NCBI GenBank assembly: GCA_947505025.1
Contig: CANNIJ010000010.1
Coordinates: 1-21,744, forward strand
Length of the DNA: 21,744 nt
Reading direction: 5' to 3'
Source: Legionellaceae bacterium
GTDB taxonomy: Bacteria > Pseudomonadota > Gammaproteobacteria > Legionellales > Legionellaceae
The position numbers and the translations under genes are program-made. The notes under the pieces are model-generated. The model was given only the letters and a program-made list of their open reading frames with translations. It was not told the DNA's origin and did no database searches. Every line of letters starts with the position of its first letter. Positions within the stretch are counted from its first letter, which is position 1. Shown in pieces: positions 7,664 through 15,874 of this stretch.

Positions 7664-7683
7664 GAATGCGGCCATGATATATT
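7655..7683 (+). promoter_or_regulatory. Candidate promoter of the ATP synthase operon
   Basis: TTGCAT (7655-7660), inside the heptamer tract, is separated by 17 bp from TATATT (7678-7683). Only the TTG of the -35 matches consensus, so the call is tentative. The TTG start of atpI is 34 bp beyond the -10. Confidence 0.35.
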
Positions 7684-7716
7684 TTGCGCGAAATCTAATG
7701 AGAGTGGCTTTTAGAG

Positions 7717-8148
7717 TTGAAAAATCTGCATGGATTATATGGGGCGAGATTTTTTCTGATATTTCAGGCGCTTCTAGCGGTGTTAGTTTTTTTTGTTTTT
7801 TTAAACAAAAGTTGGAATTCCGCGATTTCTGCAGGCTTAGCTGGCGGAGTATGTGCGTTGCCAAATGCTTTTTTTGCGTATCAATTTTTTCAGCGCAACG
7901 GAGCACAGCAAGCACAAAGAATAGTTGCGCGCTTTTATCAGGGCGAGGCGGTTAAGTTGTTAATTTCAGCTGGATTATTTGCTGGGGTTTTTGCTTGGCG
8001 TGGCCTTGTTCCTGAAGTGTTTTTTGGGGTTTACCTGTTTTTTTTGTTAACCCATATATTTGCTCCATGGTTTTTTGGACTTTCGTCAAATAGAACGAAG
8101 GTGTTTTTTGTAAAAAGAAATAGTGGCTTAAATGATATCCAATTCTGA
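7717..8148 (+). CDS. atpI: ATP synthase protein I (AtpI)
   Basis: This 143-residue protein has four hydrophobic segments (about 11-28, 35-50, 75-92, 98-118) and the AtpI family blocks GGVCALPNAFFAYQFFQRNG and RIVARFYQGEAVKLLI. AtpI assists assembly of the c-ring and is not part of the finished enzyme. It sits first in the operon, as usual. The start is TTG at 7717: the frame is closed by TGA at 7699-7701 and there is no ATG in frame between. The last 17 bases overlap atpB, implying coupled translation. The ATG at 7698 opens a different frame that does not give an AtpI sequence. Confidence 0.88.
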   Translation: MKNLHGLYGARFFLIFQALLAVLVFFVFLNKSWNSAISAGLAGGVCALPNAFFAYQFFQRNGAQQAQRIVARFYQGEAVKLLISAGLFAGVFAWRGLVPEVFFGVYLFFLLTHIFAPWFFGLSSNRTKVFFVKRNSGLNDIQF

Positions 8149-8959
8149 ATATATCAAGCATCATCTTGCATACTTAACTTTTAACGTTAAATCTTGGCGT
8201 TTAGGTTCTGATGGAGGTTTTTGGACCATCAACCTAGATACAGTATTTTTTTCTGTATTGCTCGGGTCTTTGACGATGTTGTTGTTATATTGTGGTTCGC
8301 GTCGTGTTTCAACCCATACTCCAGGACGACTACAGAATTTTGCTGAGTGGATGCTGGTATTTGCTGACAACCAAGTCAAAGATTGCTTTCATGGTAAGAA
8401 TAAAATGATTGGGCCGTTGGCTTTAACCATTTTTCTCTGGGTGTTTTTGATGAATTGTATGGACATCCTACCGGTAGATATTTTGCCATTACTCGCTCAA
8501 ATGATGGGCATTCATTATTTGAAAGTTGTGCCAACAAATGATTTGAATTTAACTTTATCTATGTCTTTGTCCGTGTTCCTGCTGATACTTTTTTATAGTA
8601 TTAAAGTCAAAGGATTGAAGGGTTTTTCAAAAGAGCTGGCCTTGCAGCCATTTAATCATGCGTTATTTATCCCATTTAATTTATTGCTTGAGTTGGTTGG
8701 TTTGATCGCTAAGCCAATTTCTCTGGCGCTACGGTTGTTTGGTAATCTGTATGCAGGAGAGTTGATCTTTATTTTGATCGCCTTGTTAACTTTACACCCA
8801 GAGCCAGCTTCACTCGGTAGCACGGTTACGTTAGGGATAACGCAGTTTATATTGTCTTTAGGCTGGTCTATTTTTCATATTTTAGTAGTTACGTTACAGG
8901 CGTTTATCTTTATGGTGCTGACAATTGTTTACTTGAGTTTGGCGCACGAAGATCATTAG
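8132..8959 (+). CDS. atpB: F1Fo ATP synthase subunit a
   Basis: This 275-residue polytopic membrane subunit forms the proton half-channels against the c-ring. The essential arginine is Arg201 in ISLALRLFGNLYAGELIF (equivalent to E. coli Arg210). Glu210 matches E. coli Glu219, and His249 in WSIFHILVVTLQAF matches His245. The C-terminus FMVLTIVYLSLAHEDH closely matches the E. coli end. The early block PLALTIFLWVFLMNCMDILPVD is also typical. The ATG at 8132 lies inside the end of atpI. Length is normal (E. coli 271). Confidence 0.97.
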   Translation: MISNSEYIKHHLAYLTFNVKSWRLGSDGGFWTINLDTVFFSVLLGSLTMLLLYCGSRRVSTHTPGRLQNFAEWMLVFADNQVKDCFHGKNKMIGPLALTIFLWVFLMNCMDILPVDILPLLAQMMGIHYLKVVPTNDLNLTLSMSLSVFLLILFYSIKVKGLKGFSKELALQPFNHALFIPFNLLLELVGLIAKPISLALRLFGNLYAGELIFILIALLTLHPEPASLGSTVTLGITQFILSLGWSIFHILVVTLQAFIFMVLTIVYLSLAHEDH

Positions 8960-8997
8960 TAGTTTATTTTTTTAACATTGTCTAAAAGGGGATTGAA

Positions 8998-9279
8998 ATG
9001 GAAACGACTGGTTTAAGTTTGATAGCTCATGTACAAGGCATGACGGTTATAGCCGTAGCATTGTTGATTGGATTGGGCGCTATGGGTACAGCGATTGGAT
9101 TTGGTTTGTTGGGCGGCAAGTTTCTAGAAGGCTCAGCACGTCAGCCTGAAATGGTTCCTATGTTGCAAGTTAAAATGTTTATTGTTGCCGGCTTGTTAGA
9201 TGCTGTAACTATGATTGGGGTTGGGATTGCACTGTTCTTTACTTTTGCTAACCCATTTCTAGCTGGTTTGAGTGCTTGA
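8998..9279 (+). CDS. atpE: F1Fo ATP synthase subunit c
   Basis: This 93-residue protein has two helices in a hairpin, with the polar-loop motif ARQPE (47-51) and the ion-carrying carboxylate Asp68 in GLLDAVTMIGVGIALFF (E. coli Asp61). The glycine-rich first helix (GLGAMGTAIGFGLLGG) is typical. No sodium-binding ligands of the Na+-type c subunit are visible near the carboxylate, so it is a proton type. It is about 14 residues longer than the E. coli subunit, mostly as an N-terminal extension. AGGGG a few bases before the ATG gives a strong ribosome-binding site, in keeping with the high copy number of this subunit. Confidence 0.97.
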   Translation: METTGLSLIAHVQGMTVIAVALLIGLGAMGTAIGFGLLGGKFLEGSARQPEMVPMLQVKMFIVAGLLDAVTMIGVGIALFFTFANPFLAGLSA

Positions 9280-9315
9280 TTAGTCAGGTGGAGCAAGCTG
9301 ATTGCTCCACCTCGC

Positions 9316-9321
9316 GGGAGG
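9316..9321 (+). promoter_or_regulatory. Shine-Dalgarno site that sets the TTG start of atpF
   Basis: GGGAGG at 9316-9321 is seven bases upstream of TTG at 9329. It excludes the longer reading from TTG at 9302. Confidence 0.8.
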
Positions 9322-9328
9322 CAGTACT

Positions 9329-9799
9329 TTGAATATTAATTTGACTTTGATTGTACAGATGCTTGTTTTTGCAGCATTTGTTTGGTTTACCATGCGTTTT
9401 GTTTGGCCTCCTTTAGTGCGGGCTATGGATGAGCGACAAGCTATCATTGCAGAAGGCCTGTCGGCTGCAGAGCGTGGACAAAAAGAACTTGAATTGGCAC
9501 AAAATCGTGTAAAAGAAGATCTTAAGCAGGCAAAAGTTGATGTTGCGGACATCCTAGAAAAAGCTAATCGACGCGCAGTTATTCTGATAGATGAAGCTAA
9601 GGAGCAGGCTTTACATGCTGCCAAGCGTGTTGCGCAGGTCGCTCAAGAACAACTTTTGCAGGAAGTCAGCCGAGCCAAAGAATCTTTGCGTCAACAAGTC
9701 GCGGCCTTGGCCATGGCTGGTGCGGAAAAGATTTTGATGCGAGAAATTGATCAGCAAGAAAATAAAGTCTTGTTGGATCGCTTGATAGAAGAGATGTGA
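9329..9799 (+). CDS. atpF: F1Fo ATP synthase subunit b
   Basis: From TTG at 9329 the product has 156 residues, the same as E. coli. It starts MNINLTLIVQMLVFAAFVWF, with one N-terminal membrane helix ending in MRFVWPPLVRAMDERQAIIAEGL, then a long right-handed coiled coil (about 35-140) and the C-terminal LAMAGAEKILMREI that binds subunit delta. Subunit b dimerises to form the peripheral stator linking the a subunit to F1. The longer reading from 9302 would add nine residues lacking in homologues. The stop is one base before atpH. Confidence 0.95.
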   Translation: MNINLTLIVQMLVFAAFVWFTMRFVWPPLVRAMDERQAIIAEGLSAAERGQKELELAQNRVKEDLKQAKVDVADILEKANRRAVILIDEAKEQALHAAKRVAQVAQEQLLQEVSRAKESLRQQVAALAMAGAEKILMREIDQQENKVLLDRLIEEM

Positions 9800-9800
9800 T

Positions 9801-10349
9801 ATGTCGGAGAATACTACCCTGGCTAGACCGTATGCAAATGCCGTATTTATGTTTGCTCTAGAACACAAATCCTTAGCACAGTGGTCAAGCAGATTAAATA
9901 TGTTGTCGACGATTGTAAAAAACCAGGATGCGGCTTGTTTTATCTCTAATCCCAGCGTTAGTGTGCCGCTGCAAGCCGAGTTAGTCTTGTCGACGATGAA
10001 AGAGCTGGATCTGGATATGTCTGATCTTAACCTGATTAATTTGGTTGAATTACTTGCACAAAATAAGCGCCTGGGTTTAATGCCTGCCATTGCAGAGTAT
10101 TTTGATGGATTACGCGCCGAACATGAAAAAACATTGACCGTTAGCGTGGCCAGCTTTGGTCCACTAAGCGCCGAACAACAAAAACGGTTAACCCTGAGAT
10201 TAAGTGATAAATTACAGCGTAAAGTTCAATTATCTATAAGTTTAGATCCGTCATTGTTGGGCGGCGCAGTAATTTGCGCGGGTGATTGGGTGCTGGATAA
10301 TACGGTTCGAGGAAAATTAACTCTGCTGAACTCGCTTTTGGCCGCGTAA
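9801..10349 (+). CDS. atpH: F1Fo ATP synthase subunit delta
   Basis: This 182-residue stator subunit joins b to the top of the alpha3beta3 hexamer. It begins with the family pattern LARPYANAVFMFALEH, has the helical N-terminal domain with ELLAQNKRLGLMPAIAEYFD, and ends in the conserved C-terminal block DPSLLGGAVICAGDWVLDNTVRGKL. E. coli delta is 177 residues. The ATG is one base after the atpF stop, so the two are likely translated together. Confidence 0.95.
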   Translation: MSENTTLARPYANAVFMFALEHKSLAQWSSRLNMLSTIVKNQDAACFISNPSVSVPLQAELVLSTMKELDLDMSDLNLINLVELLAQNKRLGLMPAIAEYFDGLRAEHEKTLTVSVASFGPLSAEQQKRLTLRLSDKLQRKVQLSISLDPSLLGGAVICAGDWVLDNTVRGKLTLLNSLLAA

Positions 10350-10413
10350 TTACACGTGGTTTGTAAAATACATAAAGATTGAAACCGCATTTGAATTTGA
10401 GAGGATAACATCC

Positions 10414-11967
10414 ATGTCAGAACAAGCAGCCTTAAACCCTTCAGAAATTAGTGAACTGATCAAGCAAAAAATATCATCTTTTAATGTTGTGGCCGAAGCC
10501 CGTGATGAAGGCACCATAGTAAGTTTAAAAGATGGTATTGTGCGGCTGCATGGATTAGATCAAGTCATGCAAGGTGAAATGGTCGCCTTCCCGGGCGAAA
10601 TATATGGTTTAGCGTTGAATTTGGAGCGCGACTCTGTTGGAGCTGTAATTTTAGGCGATGCATCTAGTTTGTCTGAGGGCATGAAAGGCAAATGTACCGG
10701 GCGTATTTTAGAGGTTCCAGTAGGACCAGCCTTATTGGGTCGCGTAGTTAATGCCTTGGGCCATCCAATTGATGGCAAAGGCGCAATTGAAGCCACACGC
10801 TTATCACCTATTGAACGTGTTGCACCTGGCGTAATTGCTCGTAAATCAGTTGATCAACCATTACAAACTGGACTGAAGGCCGTTGACGCCATGATACCTG
10901 TGGGACGTGGACAACGAGAATTAATTATTGGCGATCGCCAAACAGGTAAAACTGCGATTGCGATTGATGCAATCATTAATCAGAAAGGCACTGGCGTTAA
11001 ATGTATTTATGTGGCGATTGGCCAAAAAGCCTCTTCAGTAGCGGCCTTAGTCCGTAAGTTAGAAGAACATGAGGCTTTAGAGCATACAATCGTCGTGGTT
11101 GCAGGAGCCTCTGATTCTGCTGCACTGCAATTTATTGCACCATATGCTGGTTGCTCAATGGGCGAATACTTTATGGAGCTAGGCGAAGATGCCTTGATTG
11201 TCTATGATGATTTGACCAAACAAGCTTGGGCCTACCGTCAAATTTCATTACTCTTAAAAAGACCACCTGGCCGTGAAGCATATCCCGGGGATATTTTTTA
11301 CTTGCATTCGCGTTTATTGGAGCGAGCAGCGCGGATCAATGCCGATGAGGTGGCTAAATTAACGAACGGTGCAGTACAAGGCAAAACAGGTTCGCTAACA
11401 GCTTTGCCCATTATTGAAACCCAAGCTGGAGACGTTTCTGCTTTTGTACCAACTAACGTTATTTCTATTACTGACGGTCAGATTTTCTTGGACGTTGATT
11501 TATTTAACTCGGGTGTGCGCCCAGCCATTAACTCTGGCTTGTCGGTATCACGTGTTGGTGGTGCTGCTCAAACCAAGATTATGAAGAAATTAGGCGGTGG
11601 TATTCGTTTGGCGCTAGCGCAGTTTCGTGAGCTTGAGGCATTTTCTCAGTTTGCATCAGATCTAGACGAAGTTACACGCAAACAACTAGAGCGTGGTCAA
11701 CGGATCACAGAACTGATGAAGCAAAAACAATACTCACCATTTTCTGTAGCACAGATGGGCGTATCGTTATTTACCGTTGATAAAGGCTATTTGGATGATG
11801 TCCCGGTATCTGAGATCAGTGCATTTGATGCGTCGTTGCAAGCATATATGCATCAAACATGTGCTGTTTTGATGGACAAGATCAATTCATCAGGTGCTTA
11901 CGATGCTGAGATTGAAGCGCAGTTGACATCTGCTATTGAAGAATTCAAACGAACCGGTGCGTGGTAG
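10414..11967 (+). CDS. atpA: F1Fo ATP synthase subunit alpha
   Basis: This 517-residue non-catalytic nucleotide-binding subunit has a beta-barrel domain (1-95), the Walker A GDRQTGKT at 173-180 within GRGQRELIIGDRQTGKTAI, a Walker B region ALIVYDDLTKQAWAYRQ, and the arginine-finger block NSGLSVSRVGGAAQ. The C-terminal helical domain follows. Length and motifs match E. coli alpha (513). A GAGAGG about 10 bases before ATG at 10414 gives the ribosome-binding site. A 64-bp gap after atpH is the longest non-coding gap in the operon and shows no clear terminator. Confidence 0.98.
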   Translation: MSEQAALNPSEISELIKQKISSFNVVAEARDEGTIVSLKDGIVRLHGLDQVMQGEMVAFPGEIYGLALNLERDSVGAVILGDASSLSEGMKGKCTGRILEVPVGPALLGRVVNALGHPIDGKGAIEATRLSPIERVAPGVIARKSVDQPLQTGLKAVDAMIPVGRGQRELIIGDRQTGKTAIAIDAIINQKGTGVKCIYVAIGQKASSVAALVRKLEEHEALEHTIVVVAGASDSAALQFIAPYAGCSMGEYFMELGEDALIVYDDLTKQAWAYRQISLLLKRPPGREAYPGDIFYLHSRLLERAARINADEVAKLTNGAVQGKTGSLTALPIIETQAGDVSAFVPTNVISITDGQIFLDVDLFNSGVRPAINSGLSVSRVGGAAQTKIMKKLGGGIRLALAQFRELEAFSQFASDLDEVTRKQLERGQRITELMKQKQYSPFSVAQMGVSLFTVDKGYLDDVPVSEISAFDASLQAYMHQTCAVLMDKINSSGAYDAEIEAQLTSAIEEFKRTGAW

Positions 11968-11975
11968 AGACGATT

Positions 11976-12842
11976 ATGGCGGGAGCAAAAGAGATCCGTT
12001 CAAAGATTGCTAGTATCAAAAACACGCAAAAGATTACCCGTGCGATGGAGATGGTTGCTGCAAGTAAGATGCGCAAAACTCAAGAACGTATGCGAGCATC
12101 TAAACCATACGCACGTAAGATCTACGGAGTAGTCCAGCATTTGGCACGCGCTGCATCTGAATATCGTCATACTTTCATGCAGACGCGAGAGATTCAGCGT
12201 ATTGGCATTATAGTAGTTACTTCAGATCGTGGTTTGTGCGGTGGTTTGAACGCTAACGTTTTGCGTGAAACTGTGCGTTTGGTGCGTGAGAAAGGCGCAT
12301 TAGGCCAGGAAGTTGATTTGTGTGTTATTGGCCGTAAAGGCCAAGCGTTCTTTCGGCGGGTTGGTGGACGCGTATTGGCGGCCGTGGATAATTTAGGTGA
12401 TAACCCTCAGTTAACTGATGTGATGGGGGTGGTCAATGTGATGCTCACAGCATATGAAAGAAATGAAATTCAGGCATTGTTTGTTATATCGAATACTTTT
12501 GTAAATACTATGACCCAAAGTCCAGTCTTGTTACCTTTACTGCCATTACCTGTGGCAGCAGCTGATCACTCAGCTTTAAGTCACCGCTGGGATTACATTT
12601 ACGAACCTGAGGCACGCGTGCTTTTGGATACATTATTGTTACGTTACATTGAGTCGCAGGTGTATCAAGCTGTGGTGGAAAATATTGCGTGCGAACAAGC
12701 AGCAAAAATGATTGCAATGAAAAGTGCAACAGATAACGCTGGTGAATTAATCAAAGAATTTCAATTGGCATATAACAAAGCGCGACAAGCCGCGATCACG
12801 CAAGAATTAGCGGAAATTGTCGGTGGCGCAGCGGCTATTTAA
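11976..12842 (+). CDS. atpG: F1Fo ATP synthase subunit gamma
   Basis: From the ATG at 11976 the product has 288 residues and starts MAGAKEIRSKIASIKNTQKI, matching the E. coli subunit almost residue for residue. The long N-terminal helix, the conserved TSDRGLCGGLNANV block and the C-terminal helix (AKMIAMKSATDNAGELI, then YNKARQAAITQELAEIVGGA) form the central rotor shaft. An in-frame GTG at 11961 would overlap the atpA stop and add five residues; homology favours the ATG. The gap to atpA is eight bases. Confidence 0.97.
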   Translation: MAGAKEIRSKIASIKNTQKITRAMEMVAASKMRKTQERMRASKPYARKIYGVVQHLARAASEYRHTFMQTREIQRIGIIVVTSDRGLCGGLNANVLRETVRLVREKGALGQEVDLCVIGRKGQAFFRRVGGRVLAAVDNLGDNPQLTDVMGVVNVMLTAYERNEIQALFVISNTFVNTMTQSPVLLPLLPLPVAAADHSALSHRWDYIYEPEARVLLDTLLLRYIESQVYQAVVENIACEQAAKMIAMKSATDNAGELIKEFQLAYNKARQAAITQELAEIVGGAAAI

Positions 12843-12853
12843 GAGGGCAAATT

Positions 12854-14248
12854 ATGAGTGTTGCAACGATTGTGCAATTTGGTACTGTGGTTCAAGTTAT
12901 TGGTCCAGTAGTTGACGTAGAATTTTCTCGTGATCATGTGCCAAGAATTAATGACGCGTTATTTATGGTAGATGGTGAGTTGGTATTTGAAGTACAGCAA
13001 CAACTTGGTGATGGAGTTGTGCGGACTATTGCCATGGGCACTACAGACGGTCTGCGGCGCGGCGTCAAAGTACAAAATACCGGCAAACCAATCCAAGTAC
13101 CAGTTGGGGTCAAAACCCTAGGGCGTATCATGGACGTTTTAGGCCGTCCAATAGATGACGCTGGCCCGATTGATGCTCCAGAGCATTGCTCAATCCATCG
13201 TGCGCCACCAGCTTATGATGAGCAAGCTGGCAGCCAAGAGTTACTAGAAACAGGGATTAAAGTTATCGATTTGTTATGTCCTTTTGCTAAAGGTGGTAAA
13301 GTCGGCTTGTTTGGTGGTGCTGGTGTAGGTAAAACCGTTAACATGATGGAGCTGATTCGTAATATTGCGATTGAACACAGCGGCTACTCTGTTTTTGCGG
13401 GTGTGGGTGAGCGTACACGTGAAGGCAACGACTTTTATCATGAGATGAAAGAATCGAATGTTTTGGATAAAGTTTCTTTGGTTTATGGACAAATGAATGA
13501 GCCACCGGGCAATCGGTTGCGGGTTGCGTTAACTGGTTTAACGATGGCAGAAAAGTTTCGTGATGAAGGGCGTGATGTATTATTATTTATTGATAATATC
13601 TATCGTTACACATTAGCCGGTGTAGAAGTATCTGCATTATTGGGGCGCATGCCATCAGCGGTAGGTTACCAACCGACGCTAGCTGAAGAAATGGGCATGT
13701 TACAAGAACGCATCACCTCCACTAAAACAGGTTCAATCACGTCAATTCAGGCAGTATATGTGCCTGCAGATGATTTAACCGACCCATCTCCAGCCACAAC
13801 ATTTGCGCATTTGGATGCTACTGTAGTTTTGTCACGACAAATTGCTGAGTTGGGTATTTATCCGGCGGTAGATCCATTGGATTCAACTTCACGTCAATTA
13901 GATCCGTTAGTTGTTGGTCAAGCACATTATGATACAGCACGACGTGTGCAGCAAACGTTACAACGTTATAAAGAGTTAAAAGATATTATTGCCATTTTAG
14001 GCATGGACGAGCTGTCAGAAGATGATAAACGTGTGGTTTCGCGCGCGCGTAAAATCCAACGCTTCCTGTCTCAGCCATTTTTTGTTGCAGAAGTATTTAC
14101 CGGCGCATCTGGTAAGTATGTTAGTTTAAAAGATACAATTAAAGGCTTTGATGGTATTCTTGCAGGCAATTATGACGATTTACCGGAACAAGCTTTTTAC
14201 ATGGTCGGCAGCATAGAAGAAGCGGTTGCTAAAGCAAAAACTTTATGA
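12854..14248 (+). CDS. atpD: F1Fo ATP synthase subunit beta (catalytic)
   Basis: This 464-residue catalytic subunit carries Walker A GGAGVGKT (154-161), the catalytic-glutamate block GVGERTREGNDF, the Walker B segment LLFIDNIYRYTLAGVEVSALLGR, and the regulatory DELSEDD loop in IAILGMDELSEDDKRVV. The C-terminus (LPEQAFYMVGSIEEAVAKAK) is canonical. The N-terminus is a few residues longer than the E. coli protein (460). AGAGGGC before the ATG is a strong ribosome-binding site. The stop TGA overlaps the ATG of a possible longer atpC reading at 14245. Confidence 0.98.
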   Translation: MSVATIVQFGTVVQVIGPVVDVEFSRDHVPRINDALFMVDGELVFEVQQQLGDGVVRTIAMGTTDGLRRGVKVQNTGKPIQVPVGVKTLGRIMDVLGRPIDDAGPIDAPEHCSIHRAPPAYDEQAGSQELLETGIKVIDLLCPFAKGGKVGLFGGAGVGKTVNMMELIRNIAIEHSGYSVFAGVGERTREGNDFYHEMKESNVLDKVSLVYGQMNEPPGNRLRVALTGLTMAEKFRDEGRDVLLFIDNIYRYTLAGVEVSALLGRMPSAVGYQPTLAEEMGMLQERITSTKTGSITSIQAVYVPADDLTDPSPATTFAHLDATVVLSRQIAELGIYPAVDPLDSTSRQLDPLVVGQAHYDTARRVQQTLQRYKELKDIIAILGMDELSEDDKRVVSRARKIQRFLSQPFFVAEVFTGASGKYVSLKDTIKGFDGILAGNYDDLPEQAFYMVGSIEEAVAKAKTL

Positions 14249-14262
14249 GGCCGTTAAACGAC

Positions 14263-14682
14263 ATGGCAATTACAATACATTTAGATATAGTTAGTGCTGA
14301 GCGAGAAATTTTTTCAGGGGTGGTGGAGATGTTGGTCGCTACTGCAGCTGAGGGCGAGGTCGGGATTGTTCCCGGCCATGCACCATTTCTCACAATACTT
14401 AAGCCTGGTGAGTTGCGCGTTAAACGCTCTGGTGGCAGATTCGATATTTATTATGTTTCGGGTGGATTATTAGAAGTTCAACCACAGTGTATTACTGTTT
14501 TAGCTGATATGGTTGAGCGCGCTGATGATTTAGACGAAGCCGCAGCATTGTCGGCTAAAGCACATGCACAAGCTCAGTTAGACAGTAAAAATACTGAGAT
14601 TGATTATTCATTGGCAACACTTGAATTGGCGCGTGCTATGGCACAAATTCGTGCAATTCATAAGTTAAAGAACAGACATTAA
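14263..14682 (+). CDS. atpC: F1Fo ATP synthase subunit epsilon
   Basis: From ATG at 14263 the product has 139 residues, as in E. coli, and starts MAITIHLDIVSAEREIFSG. The beta-sandwich domain carries GEVGIVPGHAPFLTILKPGELRV and YVSGGLLEVQPQCITVLAD, followed by the two-helix inhibitory C-terminal domain (DDLDEAAALSAKAHAQAQL onward). Epsilon couples the rotor and damps ATP hydrolysis. An earlier ATG at 14245, overlapping the atpD stop as ATGA, would add six residues (MRPLND); coupling could use it, but homology favours 14263. Confidence 0.93.
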   Translation: MAITIHLDIVSAEREIFSGVVEMLVATAAEGEVGIVPGHAPFLTILKPGELRVKRSGGRFDIYYVSGGLLEVQPQCITVLADMVERADDLDEAAALSAKAHAQAQLDSKNTEIDYSLATLELARAMAQIRAIHKLKNRH

Positions 14683-14709
14683 ATATAACAATCATTGCAA
14701 TGGAGATGT

Positions 14710-15624
14710 ATGCATAAGTACTTATGGATTGTGTTGTTATTTTTGGTTAGCTGCACGCATTTGCAGCGCCCAACTCAGCGAGAAGAATATCTTGCGAGTA
14801 CGGATGCTGTACCCGCAGCGTTTACTGCGGTTAATATTTATGGTCAATTGAACGTTAACTTACACACCGGCAGCAAAAGTTCATTCGTTCAATTTCAAGG
14901 ATCACCTCAGGATTTGAATGACGTCCGTTGGAGCGTTCAGCAGGGGGTCTTAACAGTCAGGCGCTTAACCAACTCAGCACACCCAGCACCGGTTACACTA
15001 GACATTTATAGTCATTATTTGAGCGCATTTAGTTATCACGGCAGCGGACAGATCTCGGGCAAGAAATTACGTACGTATGGATTGAAATTAGATGTAGACA
15101 ATCATGGCTCAACAATGTTTGACGGCGACATAGGTGTGAATGATTTGCGTTTGTCTGGAGCAGGTCAAATGCAAGTAGATGGTTTGAGCAGTCAGCATTT
15201 GACGCTTAAGCTGGCCGGCAATGCTAATTTAAATTTAAAAGGTAAAGTAGCTTTAGCCGACGTACGCATGCAGGATAACAGTCGCCTGAGTCTCTATTGG
15301 GTAGATTCACGGGTATTGACTGTGCGAGCCAAGGACTCAGCTAAGATTCAGTTGGCGGGTGTTGTCGATTGGATGGATGTTCAGTTACGCGGCAGTGCAG
15401 TTTTTAACGGTCGTTATTTGCGTGCAACCCGCGCATTTGTAAAAACTTTCGATGCTGCACGCGCGGATGTTTTTATCACTGCACGTCAACATACATTAGC
15501 TAGTGGCAAGAGTAATATTTATGTATTTGAATTACCGGCAATGAAGACAGATTTCATGGCATTTCAAGGATCCGTATTAGATCTACGTGGCTGGAGCCGC
15601 TGGAATTATAAAGAACCCAGTTAA
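14710..15624 (+). CDS. GIN-domain (DUF2807-like) lipoprotein
   Basis: From ATG at 14710 the product has 304 residues. The N-terminus MHKYLWIVLLFLVSCTH is a lipoprotein signal with the lipobox LVS-C at residues 12-15. The rest is a repetitive beta-strand pattern (FTAVNIYGQLNVNLHTG, LRLSGAGQMQVDGLSSQHL, LKLAGNANLNLKG, then DSAKIQLAGVVDWMDVQLRGSA), which fits the GIN/DUF2807 'head domain' beta-solenoid family. It is probably envelope-attached; the function of the family is not known. GGAG at 14702-14705 is close to the ATG. A TTG at 14695 in the same frame would place five residues before the Met and weaken the signal. It starts 27 bases after atpC with no terminator in between, so part of its expression may come from the atp operon. 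Confidence 0.75.
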   Translation: MHKYLWIVLLFLVSCTHLQRPTQREEYLASTDAVPAAFTAVNIYGQLNVNLHTGSKSSFVQFQGSPQDLNDVRWSVQQGVLTVRRLTNSAHPAPVTLDIYSHYLSAFSYHGSGQISGKKLRTYGLKLDVDNHGSTMFDGDIGVNDLRLSGAGQMQVDGLSSQHLTLKLAGNANLNLKGKVALADVRMQDNSRLSLYWVDSRVLTVRAKDSAKIQLAGVVDWMDVQLRGSAVFNGRYLRATRAFVKTFDAARADVFITARQHTLASGKSNIYVFELPAMKTDFMAFQGSVLDLRGWSRWNYKEPS

Positions 15625-15760
15625 CTATTAATTTATTGCAGACTGTGCTCTGGATAAAGTTGATATGGGTCTTTGATTGTAATCCTTAGTATATATTTAG
15701 AATTCCAGCGTACGCACTGTCAAAATAACTGACATTTTTACGAATCATTCTACTAGATCC

Positions 15761-15806
15761 GTAACTCCCCACGTCATCCCTCGCGAGGGATGACGTGGGG
15801 AGTTAC
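15761..15806. repeat. Perfect 46-bp palindrome
   Basis: Two 23-bp arms meet without a loop at TCGCGA (15781-15786 centre). The left arm starts GTAACTCCCCACGTCATCCC and the right arm is its exact reverse complement. There is no T-run on either side. It lies 137 bp after the GIN lipoprotein and 68 bp before the pagP ATG. A loop-free perfect palindrome of this size suggests a dispersed palindromic repeat or a small non-autonomous element. Confidence 0.95.
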
Positions 15807-15816
15807 ATTCAGACTA

Positions 15817-15845
15817 TTGCATCCCAGGCCTATCCTCTTTATAGT
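15817..15845 (+). promoter_or_regulatory. Candidate pagP promoter
   Basis: TTGCAT (15817-15822), 17-bp spacer, TATAGT (15840-15845; 5 of 6 to consensus). It starts 11 bp beyond the 46-bp palindrome and 30 bp before the pagP start. No PhoP-type direct repeat box was recognised. Confidence 0.45.
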
Positions 15846-15874
15846 AAGTAAGATGTCCCATATTATATGTGACC

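Noticed and set aside
7550..7915. 121-residue minus-strand open frame between the C1 peptidase and atpI
   Set aside because: It is antisense to atpI and takes its middle from the heptamer tract (repeating KMQDAKYKIQDT); it has no recognisable domain.
7641..7955. Plus-strand frame overlapping atpI with an ATG at 7698
   Set aside because: It is out of frame with the clear AtpI sequence and lacks AtpI motifs; the TTG at 7717 gives the real product.
9611..10090. 159-residue minus-strand open frame
   Set aside because: It is antisense to atpF and atpH, both well-supported genes, and its composition fits a shadow frame.
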